Of a stretch of 64,000 bases of DNA, positions 8,864-16,113 are shown piece after piece; positions within the stretch are counted from its first letter, which is position 1; each line of letters begins with the position of its first letter. This DNA is from an uncultured Eubacteriales bacterium (GTDB taxonomy: Bacteria; Bacillota; Clostridia; Lachnospirales; Lachnospiraceae): positions 1-64,000 of the forward strand of contig ONHA01000019.1 of assembly GCA_900317515.1 (NCBI GenBank). The letters are read 5' to 3'. The notes under the pieces were generated by a model. It was not told the origin of the DNA, made no database searches, and saw nothing but the letters and a program-made list of their open reading frames with translations. The position numbers and the translations under genes were made by a program.

Positions 8864-10273
8864 ATGAAGAGAAAATGGCTCGCATTAGGACTTTCGGCAG
8901 TTATGGTTTCCGGCCTGGCAGCATGCGGCGGCGGCGCTGCTTCTTCCACGGCTCCGGCAGCTGAGAGCACAAAGGCAGAGAGCACAGCACCGGCAGCTGA
9001 GAGCACCAAGGCTGAGTCCACAGCCGCAGCTGAGGGCACGACTTCCACTCTGAACATCTATTGCTGGAACGAGGAGTTCAAGACCCGTCTTGAAGACCAC
9101 TATCCGGGATATGAGAAGATCGACGCCACACACGGCAAGATCGGCGATGTCGCTGTCAACTTCAACATCACCCCGAACACCGACAACGCTTACCAGAACA
9201 ACCTTGATGAGACGCTCCTCAACATGGACAGCGCTGCTGCTGACAGCAAGATCGATATGTTCCTGGTCGAGGCTGACTACGCTCTTAAGTATGTCGACAC
9301 CGATTACACGATGAATGTCAAGGATCTCGGCATCACGGACGAGGATATCTCCAAGCAGTACAAGTACACACAGGATATCGTTACCGACTCCAACGGCAAC
9401 CTTAAGGGCCTTTCCTGGCAGGGCTGCCCGGGCGTCCTCATCTACAACCGCGAAGCTGCCAAGGAAGTCTTCGGCTCCGATGATCCGGCAACTGTTCAGG
9501 AATATGTCAAGGATTGGGATACATTCGCAAAGACAGCTGACACTCTGAAGGAGAAAGGCTACAACATCCTCTCCTCCGTCAACGACAGCTACCGTGTATT
9601 CTCCAACAACGTCTCCGGCAAGTGGGTACAGGACGGCAAGATCGTCGTTGATCCGGCTCTTGTAAACTGGGTTGACAACTCCAAGGCACTTGTTGAGAAG
9701 GAAGAGACCGGCACACATGCTCTTTGGTCTGATGACTGGTCCAAGGGCTTCTATCCGGACGGCAAGGTATTCTGCTACTTTGGACCGGCATGGATGATCG
9801 ACTTCTCCATGGCTGCTGATACCGAAGGTTCCATCGCCAACGCCGGCGGCTGGGGCGCAACGGTTGGTCCGCAGGGCTTCTTCTGGGGCGGCACATGGAT
9901 CTGCGCAGCGAAGGATACCGACAATGCTGACCTTATCAAGGACATCATGCTGAAGCTTACCTGCGATGACGAGGTCATGAAGGAAATCGTCACGAAGGAC
10001 AACGACTTTGTCAACAACAAGCCGGTTATGGAAGCTATGGCTAAGGACGAGAGCTACGGCGACGCTGTCCTCGGCGGCCAGAACGCACTCGCTATGTTCT
10101 GCGAAGGCGCTGACAAGATCGACCTTTCCAACCTCTCCAACTACGACCAGGGCTGCAACGAGGAGTTCCAGAACGCCATGAAGAACTACTTCGAAGGCGG
10201 CATGAGCTACGAAGAAGCTCTGAACCTCTTCTACAAGGCAGTCGTCGAGAAGTATCCGGAACTTTCTTACTAA
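8864..10273 (+). CDS. Sugar ABC transporter substrate-binding lipoprotein (CUT1 type)
   Basis: This extracellular solute-binding protein captures sugar for the two permeases downstream. A lipoprotein signal peptide ends in GLAAC with Cys21 as lipid anchor. A low-complexity linker follows, rich in Ala/Glu/Ser/Thr, with the 11-residue unit PAAESTKAEST present twice (about residues 32-53). The rest is a MalE-like binding fold starting at TLNIYCWNEEFKTRL. It is 469 residues. The neighbouring cellobiose phosphorylase suggests cellobiose or cello-oligosaccharides as ligand (inference). A terminator-like hairpin separates it from the permeases, a common way to make binding protein in excess. Confidence 0.9.
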   Translation: MKRKWLALGLSAVMVSGLAACGGGAASSTAPAAESTKAESTAPAAESTKAESTAAAEGTTSTLNIYCWNEEFKTRLEDHYPGYEKIDATHGKIGDVAVNFNITPNTDNAYQNNLDETLLNMDSAAADSKIDMFLVEADYALKYVDTDYTMNVKDLGITDEDISKQYKYTQDIVTDSNGNLKGLSWQGCPGVLIYNREAAKEVFGSDDPATVQEYVKDWDTFAKTADTLKEKGYNILSSVNDSYRVFSNNVSGKWVQDGKIVVDPALVNWVDNSKALVEKEETGTHALWSDDWSKGFYPDGKVFCYFGPAWMIDFSMAADTEGSIANAGGWGATVGPQGFFWGGTWICAAKDTDNADLIKDIMLKLTCDDEVMKEIVTKDNDFVNNKPVMEAMAKDESYGDAVLGGQNALAMFCEGADKIDLSNLSNYDQGCNEEFQNAMKNYFEGGMSYEEALNLFYKAVVEKYPELSY

Positions 10274-10314
10274 TTAAGATCATCCGGCAGCAGGAAACGA
10301 TTGAACAACTTTGA

Positions 10315-10346
10315 GGCCTGCCCGGCTTAAGCCGGGCAGGTTTTTT
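10315..10346 (+). terminator. Attenuating terminator inside the sugar ABC operon
   Basis: GCCTGCCCGGC-TTAA-GCCGGGCAGG followed by TTTTTT is a textbook intrinsic terminator between the binding-protein gene and the first permease. Partial read-through would give more binding protein than permease. No promoter is evident between it and the permease. Confidence 0.85.
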
Positions 10347-10368
10347 AAAAGAGATACCGGAGGAGAAT

Positions 10369-11289
10369 ATGAACAAAGTCAAAAGAGGGAAAGTCGTTAG
10401 CTACAATAGATGGGGATACATTTTCCTGATTCCTTTCGTTGTTGTCTATGTCGTCTTCCAGCTGATTCCGCTGTGCAGCACCGTCTACAACAGCTTTTTT
10501 GAAAATTACCGTTCCGGCCTCACACAGATAGGCCCGAACTTCGTAGGACTCGGAAATTACCAGAAGCTTCTCTCCGACGGAGACATCTGGCAGTACCTTA
10601 AGAATACGATGATCATGTGGGTCATGGGTTTCGTCCCCCAGATCGTTGTATCCCTTCTTCTCGGAGCGTGGTTCTCGGATCCGTCGCTCAGACTTAAGGG
10701 GCAGAGATTCTTCAAGACCGTTATCTACCTGCCCAACCTCATCATGGCATCGGCCTTCTCGATGCTCTTCTTCACACTGTTTGCGGATACAGGCCCCGTC
10801 AACTCGATCCTCCTGCAGACAGGTGTCATCAGCAAAGCTTACAAATTCATGTCCCACATCTGGTCCACAAGAACGCTGGTTGCCTTCATGAACTTCATCA
10901 TGTGGTTCGGCAATACGACGATCCTTCTCATGGCCGGCATGATGGGTATCGACACGTCTCTCTATGAGGCAGCTCAGGTGGACGGCGCGACAGCGACCCA
11001 GATCTTCTACAAGATCACGCTCCCGCTGCTTCGCCCGATCCTCATCTACGTCATGGTCACCTCCCTGATCGGCGGTCTGCAGATGTTCGACGTTCCGCAG
11101 ATCCTGACAAACGGAACCGGTGATCCGGGACGTACATCGATGACGCTGATCATGTTCCTGAATAAGCATCTGTTCAGCAAGAACTACGGTATGGGCGGCG
11201 CTCTTTCGGTTCTGCTGTTTATCATCACAGGCGTTCTCTCACTGATCGTGTTCAGGATGTCCGGCGATAACAACAAAGACGGAAGGTAA
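10369..11289 (+). CDS. Sugar ABC transporter permease, MalF/UgpA type
   Basis: This inner-membrane half of a CUT1 sugar importer has 306 residues and six predicted membrane spans, beginning with WGYIFLIPFVVVYVVFQLIP. The cytoplasmic EAA loop that docks the ATPase is visible as EAAQVDGATATQIFYKITLP near residue 205. It is 14 bases from the second permease and clearly in the same operon. GGAGGAG precedes the ATG. No ATP-binding subunit is encoded nearby, so a shared MsmK/UgpC-type ATPase elsewhere is expected. Confidence 0.93.
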   Translation: MNKVKRGKVVSYNRWGYIFLIPFVVVYVVFQLIPLCSTVYNSFFENYRSGLTQIGPNFVGLGNYQKLLSDGDIWQYLKNTMIMWVMGFVPQIVVSLLLGAWFSDPSLRLKGQRFFKTVIYLPNLIMASAFSMLFFTLFADTGPVNSILLQTGVISKAYKFMSHIWSTRTLVAFMNFIMWFGNTTILLMAGMMGIDTSLYEAAQVDGATATQIFYKITLPLLRPILIYVMVTSLIGGLQMFDVPQILTNGTGDPGRTSMTLIMFLNKHLFSKNYGMGGALSVLLFIITGVLSLIVFRMSGDNNKDGR

Positions 11290-11303
11290 AGGAGGCGTAA
11301 GAC

Positions 11304-12161
11304 ATGACTGAAAATAAAACCTCTAAGGGTATGAATATTCACGGCCGCAGGGCAATCGCATATATCGTTCTCGGTATCATGACCTTCCTTTGCCTTGTCT
11401 GGTTCTACATTCTGTTTATCAACGCGACGCGTTCCCACGCCGAACTGACGAAAGGCTTCACACCGCTGCCGAGCACGCATCTTATCGACAACTTCAACAA
11501 CCTGCTGGCCGGCACGCTTCCGGTTATCCGGGGTATGCTGAACTCCCTGTTCGTCTCCGTAGCATGCGCGGCGCTCTGCACCTACTTCTCGACGATGACG
11601 GCCTACGCGATCCATGTCTACGATTTCGCGGGCAAGAAGTTCATTTCCACCTTCATCCTCGCGGTCATGATGATCCCGACGCAGGTCACGGTGCTTGGCT
11701 TCCTGCAGCTGATCGGAAAAATGGGTCTCGACGACAGCTACGTTCCGCTGATCGTTCCGGCGATCGCGGCTCCGGTCACCTACTTCTACATGAAGCAGTA
11801 CATGGAGTCCACGCTGCCGCTCTCACTGGTCGAATCGGCCCGCATCGACGGCGCGAATGAATTCTACACGTTCAACAAGATCGTGCTTCCGCTCATGAAG
11901 CCGGCGATCTCGGTGCAGGCGATCTTCACCTTCGTCAGCAACTGGAACAACTACTTCACACCGGCTCTGATCCTTCACACCGACACGAAGAAGACACTGC
12001 CGATCCTGATCGCCCAGCTCCGCTCGGCTGACTGGCTGAAGTTCGACATGGGCCAGGTGTATGTGATGATTGCATTTTCCATCTTCCCGGTCATCGTTGT
12101 GTACCTCATCCTCTCGAAGTACATCGTCGGCGGCGTTGCGGTCGGCGCGGTCAAGGGCTGA
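11304..12161 (+). CDS. Sugar ABC transporter permease, MalG/UgpE type
   Basis: The partner permease has 285 residues, six membrane spans and the second EAA loop, ESARIDGANEFYTFNKIVLP, near residue 180. An N-terminal span lies at IAYIVLGIMTFLCLVWFYIL. With the preceding permease it forms the import channel for the sugar bound by the upstream lipoprotein. GGAGGCG precedes the ATG, and a strong terminator follows the stop. Confidence 0.93.
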   Translation: MTENKTSKGMNIHGRRAIAYIVLGIMTFLCLVWFYILFINATRSHAELTKGFTPLPSTHLIDNFNNLLAGTLPVIRGMLNSLFVSVACAALCTYFSTMTAYAIHVYDFAGKKFISTFILAVMMIPTQVTVLGFLQLIGKMGLDDSYVPLIVPAIAAPVTYFYMKQYMESTLPLSLVESARIDGANEFYTFNKIVLPLMKPAISVQAIFTFVSNWNNYFTPALILHTDTKKTLPILIAQLRSADWLKFDMGQVYVMIAFSIFPVIVVYLILSKYIVGGVAVGAVKG

Positions 12162-12178
12162 TGCTCATTTGCAAAATG

Positions 12179-12210
12179 AAAGGCTTCCTCATTGTGGGGA
12201 AGCCTTTTTT
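12179..12210 (+). terminator. Terminator of the sugar ABC operon
   Basis: AAAGGCTTCC and GGGAAGCCTT form a stem followed by a T-run. The same DNA carries TTGTGG (12192-12197), 17 bases, TATACT (12215-12220), a likely promoter for the next gene. Confidence 0.8.
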
Positions 12211-12249
12211 CTGCTATACTTGGCACATGTCGGACAAAGTGGAGGAAAA

Positions 12250-13035
12250 ATGAAGCGCAAATATTTCTTTTTTGACATTGACGGAACACTCACGGAACGC
12301 ATCTCCCGGGTCATGGTGCCCTCGGCGGAGGAGGCGGTAAGGAAGCTCACGGAGGCGGGGCATTTTGTGTCGATCTGCACGGGGCGTGCATTTTACAAGG
12401 CGGAGCCTTTCAGGGCGGCCCACGGGTTCACCAATATGGTCTGCAACGGCGGCCACGGGATCATGATCGACGGGAAGCTGGTCGAGAACAGTCCGCTGCC
12501 CTTTGAAAAAGCACTGGCGGTCTACCGGCAGGCGACCCTTCTCGGGTACGGGGTGCTCACGGCAATTGATGATTCCGAGAAGGTTTACACGAGGGATTTT
12601 AAGTTTTATGACCAGTGCGGGATCCGGCAGGAGCCGACGACCTACATTATCGACGAGCATTTTGATCCGGAGAAGGCGGGCGTGATCTACAAGATGTATG
12701 TCTCGATTCCGAGGTCGGAGGAGGGGCGCCTTACGCTCATGGATACGCTCGGGCACATGAGGTTTGTCGAGGACTACCTGATGTTCCAGCCGGACGAGAA
12801 GAAGGACGGGATCTTCCGGATGCTTGAGCTCGCAGGAGGCTCAGCGGAGGATGTGGTCGTCTTTGGGGACGACACGAACGACATGGTGATGTTCGACGAG
12901 CGGTTCTACAAGGTTGCGATGGGCAACGGAAATGAAGAGCTGAAGAAGATGGCCGACTTCGTGGCCCCCCGGAATGTGGATGACGGAATCATGAGGACGT
13001 GTGAGGAGCATGGGTGGTTTCAGAAGGTGGAATGA
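12250..13035 (+). CDS. HAD-superfamily sugar-phosphatase-like hydrolase (Cof type, IIB)
   Basis: The 261-residue protein has HAD motif I (FFDIDGTLT), motif II (SICTGR), and the C-terminal motif IV block VVFGDDTNDMVMF. The cap is of Cof/IIB type. Such enzymes dephosphorylate sugar phosphates or flavin mononucleotide; the substrate cannot be told. The start at 12250 follows GGAGGAAAA. Sixty in-frame upstream codons reach back into the permease gene and the terminator and are not used. Confidence 0.88.
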   Translation: MKRKYFFFDIDGTLTERISRVMVPSAEEAVRKLTEAGHFVSICTGRAFYKAEPFRAAHGFTNMVCNGGHGIMIDGKLVENSPLPFEKALAVYRQATLLGYGVLTAIDDSEKVYTRDFKFYDQCGIRQEPTTYIIDEHFDPEKAGVIYKMYVSIPRSEEGRLTLMDTLGHMRFVEDYLMFQPDEKKDGIFRMLELAGGSAEDVVVFGDDTNDMVMFDERFYKVAMGNGNEELKKMADFVAPRNVDDGIMRTCEEHGWFQKVE

Positions 13036-13041
13036 ATAAGA

Positions 13042-13072
13042 AATGGGACGGTTCGCTGCGAACCGTCCCATT
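13042..13072. repeat. GGGACGGTTC-family palindrome, bidirectional terminator position
   Basis: ATGGGACGGTTCG and CGAACCGTCCCAT form a perfect 13-pair stem with a 3-base loop between two convergent genes. It is the simplest member of the GGGGACGGTTCT repeat family seen at five other places in the window. Confidence 0.8.
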
Positions 13073-13077
13073 ATGTG

Positions 13078-13782
13078 TTACAGAACCGTACGTTTTTTTG
13101 CCCTTGCGGCCAGCCGCCTCGCGACAAATGCGTCCCAGCGGCGGAACCTTGCGACGTAATTCAGATCCCAGACGATGAGAGTGGCAACGACGGCCAGGAT
13201 GCCGCCGGCCAGAACGTCGAGGAGCGAATGCTGCTTGATGAAGACCGTCGAGAGGATGATCAGGGCGGCCCAGATAACGATGAAGGCACGGTGCATGAGG
13301 TTTGCATTTTCAAAGAATCTGGACCTCAGGACCGAGACCGTGATGGCTGCGGTGTTGAACACGTGGATGCTCGGCCACACGTTTGTCGGCGTGTCAATGG
13401 TCCAGAGCGAGCGGCACATCCTGGTGAAGACATTGTAGCGGCCGATGTAGTGGGGCCTGAGATCGAGGGCGGTCGGAACGACCGTCGATACGATGAGGAA
13501 GAGGGTCATCCCGATCATGCACATCGTGATCATGCGGTCGTAGGCGTCGCGGTCGGTAAAGTTGAGCAGGATGCCCCAGAACAGCATGAAGAAAAACCAG
13601 GAAAGGTAGGGGACGACAAAGACCTCGAGAAACGGGATCGAAGCGTCCAGCGAATTCCCGAGCATGATGTATTCGCGCTGCGGCATCTCCTCCAGGTAGT
13701 CAAACCAGAGAAGGTAGAATAAGCCGTAGGCGGCAGCGGGGATAAGGTGCCAGAAACTAATGGCCTGCAATGCCTTTTTCAA
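13078..13782 (-). CDS. PAP2-family membrane phosphatase
   Basis: This 234-residue integral membrane protein has about six spans. It carries the PAP2 (phosphatidic acid phosphatase type 2) motifs WPSIHVFNT (the PSxH motif) and KQHSLLDVLAG (the final HxxxD motif). Likely substrates are lipid phosphates such as phosphatidate or undecaprenyl diphosphate; the exact one is unknown. The start is TTG at 13780-13782, supported by AAGGAGG ten bases upstream and by the absence of any ATG between. No operon partner is seen. The 242 bases upstream hold only promoter-like AT-rich DNA. Confidence 0.85.
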   Translation of the reverse strand: MKKALQAISFWHLIPAAAYGLFYLLWFDYLEEMPQREYIMLGNSLDASIPFLEVFVVPYLSWFFFMLFWGILLNFTDRDAYDRMITMCMIGMTLFLIVSTVVPTALDLRPHYIGRYNVFTRMCRSLWTIDTPTNVWPSIHVFNTAAITVSVLRSRFFENANLMHRAFIVIWAALIILSTVFIKQHSLLDVLAGGILAVVATLIVWDLNYVARFRRWDAFVARRLAARAKKRTVL

Positions 13783-13947
13783 TGAAATAATGCCTCCTTG
13801 AAATGTATCGGAATAAAATCGGTGCCCCGTAATGGGGCAGACAGTTCCTTCTTAATATAAGCGCCCTTTATTATATACTTTTTTTGGAGAAAATCCAGTG
13901 AAATACTGTTTTTTTAGAAGAACTTTACGAAGGCTTTACAATCCCGA

Positions 13948-13976
13948 TTGACGGTTTATTAAGAGGGTGCTATGGT
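13948..13976 (+). promoter_or_regulatory. Promoter of the 14025 membrane-protein gene
   Basis: TTGACG (13948-13953), 17 bases, TATGGT (13971-13976). The -10 hexamer is identical to that of the lacI-type gene. Confidence 0.6.
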
Positions 13977-14024
13977 AAAAATGAAGGATGAGGCACTGCA
14001 TATTTTAAGGGAGGCGTGAAGGAT

Positions 14025-14435
14025 ATGGAAGAAAATAAGAAAACAGATCTTACCGAAATGACCGAAAAAGAGCTTCTCGTTGAGCTTGTGAAGGACGGGA
14101 GACGGCGCAGCAGGATGACCGCCGTCACGATGTGCGCGATGCTCATCACCGCGGCGGCGCTTATGTACGCGGCATTTACGGTCGTCCCGTCCGCCATCGG
14201 GACCATGGAGGAGATGAACGCGTCGATGCAGCAGCTCTCCGCGACCATGACCGGGATCGATAAGATGGTGGGAAATGTAAACACGCTCGTTGAGGACAAC
14301 ATGGACGCGGTCACCGAGTCCCTCGGGAAGGTGCAGGCGATCGACATCGACAAGCTGAACGAGTCGATCGCCCACATGTCGGATGTGCTCGAGCCGCTGG
14401 CGAACATCTCGAACTTCTTCGGGGGCAAGAGCTGA
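14025..14435 (+). CDS. Small single-pass membrane protein of unknown function
   Basis: The 136-residue protein has a charged N terminus (MEENKKTDLTEMTEKELL) and one membrane span around residues 32-54. A long heptad-rich, probably coiled-coil extracytoplasmic part then runs through METMEEMNASMQQLSATM-like sequence to the C terminus. This resembles proteins that hold an elongated helical rod outside the membrane, but no family is recognised. The ATG at 14025 is preferred over GTG 14016 because AAGGGAGG sits 10 bases from the ATG and only one from the GTG. The gene ends in a repeat element. Confidence 0.7.
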   Translation: MEENKKTDLTEMTEKELLVELVKDGRRRSRMTAVTMCAMLITAAALMYAAFTVVPSAIGTMEEMNASMQQLSATMTGIDKMVGNVNTLVEDNMDAVTESLGKVQAIDIDKLNESIAHMSDVLEPLANISNFFGGKS

Positions 14436-14446
14436 GGTCAACGCGT

Positions 14447-14519
14447 GGGGACGGTTCTCCGCGGATGGGGACGGTTCTCCTCCGCGGAGAACCGTCCCCA
14501 TCCGCGGAGAACCGTCCCT
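14447..14519. repeat. GGGGACGGTTCT repeat, two direct copies facing two inverted copies
   Basis: GGGGACGGTTCTCCGCGGAT occurs twice in direct orientation and is then mirrored twice, so the whole 73-base element folds into one long hairpin with internal symmetry. It lies between convergent genes and overlaps the stop codon of the minus-strand TtcA-like gene. Confidence 0.85.
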
Positions 14520-15360
14520 AGGCGTTGAAGTGCTCGAGGAACGAGTGCTTTGCGCCGTCGGTCTTGAAGCCAGGGAAGGTGTCCAGCTGGACCGCGTGGA
14601 CCGCGTTGAAAATGCTGGTCTCGATCTCCGGGTTGGTCTTCTTAAGCTCGGCCAGGAGCATCTTGGTCTCCTTGCGCTTCGAGTCGGTCTCGTGGCCGGC
14701 GGTCGCGGCATTCTCCGTGAACCGGCAGGCGCAGCGGATGAAGTCCAGATGATTGTAGTTCGCCCAGGCGATGACATCCTCCTCCCGGATCCCGTACATC
14801 GGGCGGATCAGAGTCATCCCGGGGAAATTCGTGCTGTGAAGCTTCGGAATGATCGTCTCGAGCTTGGAGCTCCAGAACATCGCCATGACGACCGTCTCGA
14901 TGACGTCGCTTAAGTGATGGCCGAGCGCGATCTTGTTGCAGTTAAGCTCCTGCGCCTTCGCGTAGAGGTGGCCGCGGCGCATCCTCGCGCAGAGATAGCA
15001 GGGCGACCCGTGGTCCTGGCTGTTGGCCACGTCAAATATATCGGAAGTGAATACGGTGAGGGGAATGCCGAGGCGGGCGGCATTTTCCTCTATTTTTTTG
15101 CGGTTCGCAGGGCTGTAGCCCGGATCCATGGAGAGAAAGACAACCTCAAAGGGCACCTTTGAGATCCGCTGCAGCTGCTGCATGAGCTTGGCCATGAGCA
15201 TCGAATCCTTCCCGCCGGAGATGCAGACCGCGATCCGGTCCCCCTCCTCAATGAGCTCATAGCGGGTCACGGCCGTGATGAAGGGCCCCCAGAGTTCTTT
15301 CCTGTATTTTTTGATGATGCTTCGCTCGATGAGCTGGGTATCGGTGAGCTCTCGTCCCAT
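14518..15360 (-). CDS. TtcA-like tRNA 2-thiocytidine synthetase (PP-loop ATPase)
   Basis: PP-loop enzymes of this family adenylate a tRNA base and insert sulfur, in TtcA at cytidine 32, using a [4Fe-4S] cluster. The 280-residue protein has the PP-loop CISGGKDS (residues 46-53), the cysteine pair in SPCYLCARMRRG (121 and 124), a third cysteine in IRCACRF (210 or 212), and GHHLSDVIETV. The start at 15360 has AAGGAGAGGAC upstream; 33 more upstream codons are AT-rich and unlikely. TtcA versus a related clostridial thiolase cannot be settled here. Confidence 0.85.
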   Translation of the reverse strand: MGRELTDTQLIERSIIKKYRKELWGPFITAVTRYELIEEGDRIAVCISGGKDSMLMAKLMQQLQRISKVPFEVVFLSMDPGYSPANRKKIEENAARLGIPLTVFTSDIFDVANSQDHGSPCYLCARMRRGHLYAKAQELNCNKIALGHHLSDVIETVVMAMFWSSKLETIIPKLHSTNFPGMTLIRPMYGIREEDVIAWANYNHLDFIRCACRFTENAATAGHETDSKRKETKMLLAELKKTNPEIETSIFNAVHAVQLDTFPGFKTDGAKHSFLEHFNA

Positions 15361-15478
15361 AGACTGTCCTCTCCTTATTATATAACTGGTTTGTATTTTC
15401 AGGATTATATCACAGATGCGCTCCGTGAGGGAGAAGGAAAATGAAAACCTCTCCCGCAAAAATATTTAATGATAAAAC

Positions 15479-15516
15479 AACTGACCCTTGACAGGGTCGG
15501 TTAGATGGGGTAAACT
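15479..15516 (+). promoter_or_regulatory. feo promoter overlapped by an inverted-repeat operator
   Basis: TTGACA (15488-15493), 17 bases, TAAACT (15511-15516) is a strong promoter. It sits inside the imperfect inverted repeat AACtGACCC (15479-15487) and GGGTCgGTT (15494-15502). A metal-responsive repressor of Fur or DtxR type is the obvious candidate, but neither consensus is matched well. Confidence 0.6.
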
Positions 15517-15539
15517 CTCATTTGAAAAGTTATCACCAG

Positions 15540-15633
15540 CTAACGATGTTCGCGCCGGCAAACCGGGGCTTTTCATTTACGACTTGCGGAGGGCAGGCGA
15601 TTGGCACCGCCCTCAGGGGAAAGGAGGACCTGA
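15540..15633 (+). promoter_or_regulatory. Structured feoA leader
   Basis: The untranslated leader holds GCCGG-CAAA-CCGGGGC (about 15554-15569) and GAGGGC...GCCCTC (15589-15594 with 15609-15614), the latter ending 20 bases before the start codon and next to AAAGGAGGACC. The second hairpin has no U-run, so it more likely affects translation than termination. I could not match a known metal riboswitch. Confidence 0.35.
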
Positions 15634-15846
15634 ATGCCGATTACAATGGTAAAAAACGGTGATATCGTGACGATACAGCGCATTACGGGGACGGATGAGG
15701 TGCGGCAGCACCTTGGAGAACTCGGGTTTGTCGCCGGGACGGAAGTCAAGGTTGTCAGCAATATCAACGGGAATGTAATCGTTCTGGTCAAGGACAGCCG
15801 GGTAGCGCTTGACAAGTCGATGGCGATGAGGGTTATAGTTAACTAA
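15634..15846 (+). CDS. feoA: FeoA-family SH3-like protein, first copy
   Basis: FeoA is a small cytoplasmic SH3-fold partner of the ferrous-iron transporter FeoB. This 70-residue copy shows the family pattern: GDIVTIQRITGTDEVRQHLGELGF, then the GTEVKVVSNINGNVIV strand pair and SRVALDKSMAMRVIV. AAAGGAGGACCTG precedes the ATG. It opens the feo operon, with a second FeoA gene 19 bases downstream. Paired FeoA genes before FeoB are common in Clostridia. Confidence 0.93.
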   Translation: MPITMVKNGDIVTIQRITGTDEVRQHLGELGFVAGTEVKVVSNINGNVIVLVKDSRVALDKSMAMRVIVN

Positions 15847-15865
15847 TATCAGGAAGGGGAAGATT

Positions 15866-16087
15866 ATGAAAACACTGAAAGATGTGAGAGTCGGCGACAC
15901 CTGCGTGGTCAAAAAGCTGCACGGCGAAGGACCGGTCAAGCGCCGCATCATGGATATGGGCATCACCAAGGGTGTCGAGATCTACGTGAGAAAAGTGGCT
16001 CCGCTCGGCGATCCGATGGAGCTGAACATCCGCGGCTATGAGCTCTCGGTCCGCAAGGGCGATGCCGAGATGATCGAAGTTGAATAA
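15866..16087 (+). CDS. feoA: FeoA-family SH3-like protein, second copy
   Basis: This second 73-residue FeoA differs from the first but shares the fold: GDTCVVKKLHGEGPVKRRIMDMGI, the VRKVAPLGDPMELNIRGYELSVRKG core, and a terminal AEMIEVE. It probably contacts the FeoB G domain or membrane part. It starts after GGAAGGGG and lies 26 bases before feoB. Confidence 0.93.
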   Translation: MKTLKDVRVGDTCVVKKLHGEGPVKRRIMDMGITKGVEIYVRKVAPLGDPMELNIRGYELSVRKGDAEMIEVE

Positions 16088-16113
16088 GCACTGACATCAG
16101 AGGAGGGATTATT

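Noticed and set aside
12070-12249. 60 extra N-terminal residues for the HAD protein
   Set aside because: They overlap the permease gene and its terminator; ATG 12250 with GGAGGAAAA gives the normal HAD start.
13972-14019. 15-codon frame MVKMKDEALHILREA before the 14025 gene
   Set aside because: Its ATG lies inside the -10 box TATGGT, so it would not be transcribed.
15483-15633. NiCo/iron-type (czcD) riboswitch before feoA
   Set aside because: The hairpins do not show the conserved junction bases I remember for that class, and part of the structure lies upstream of the promoter -10, so it would not be in the RNA.
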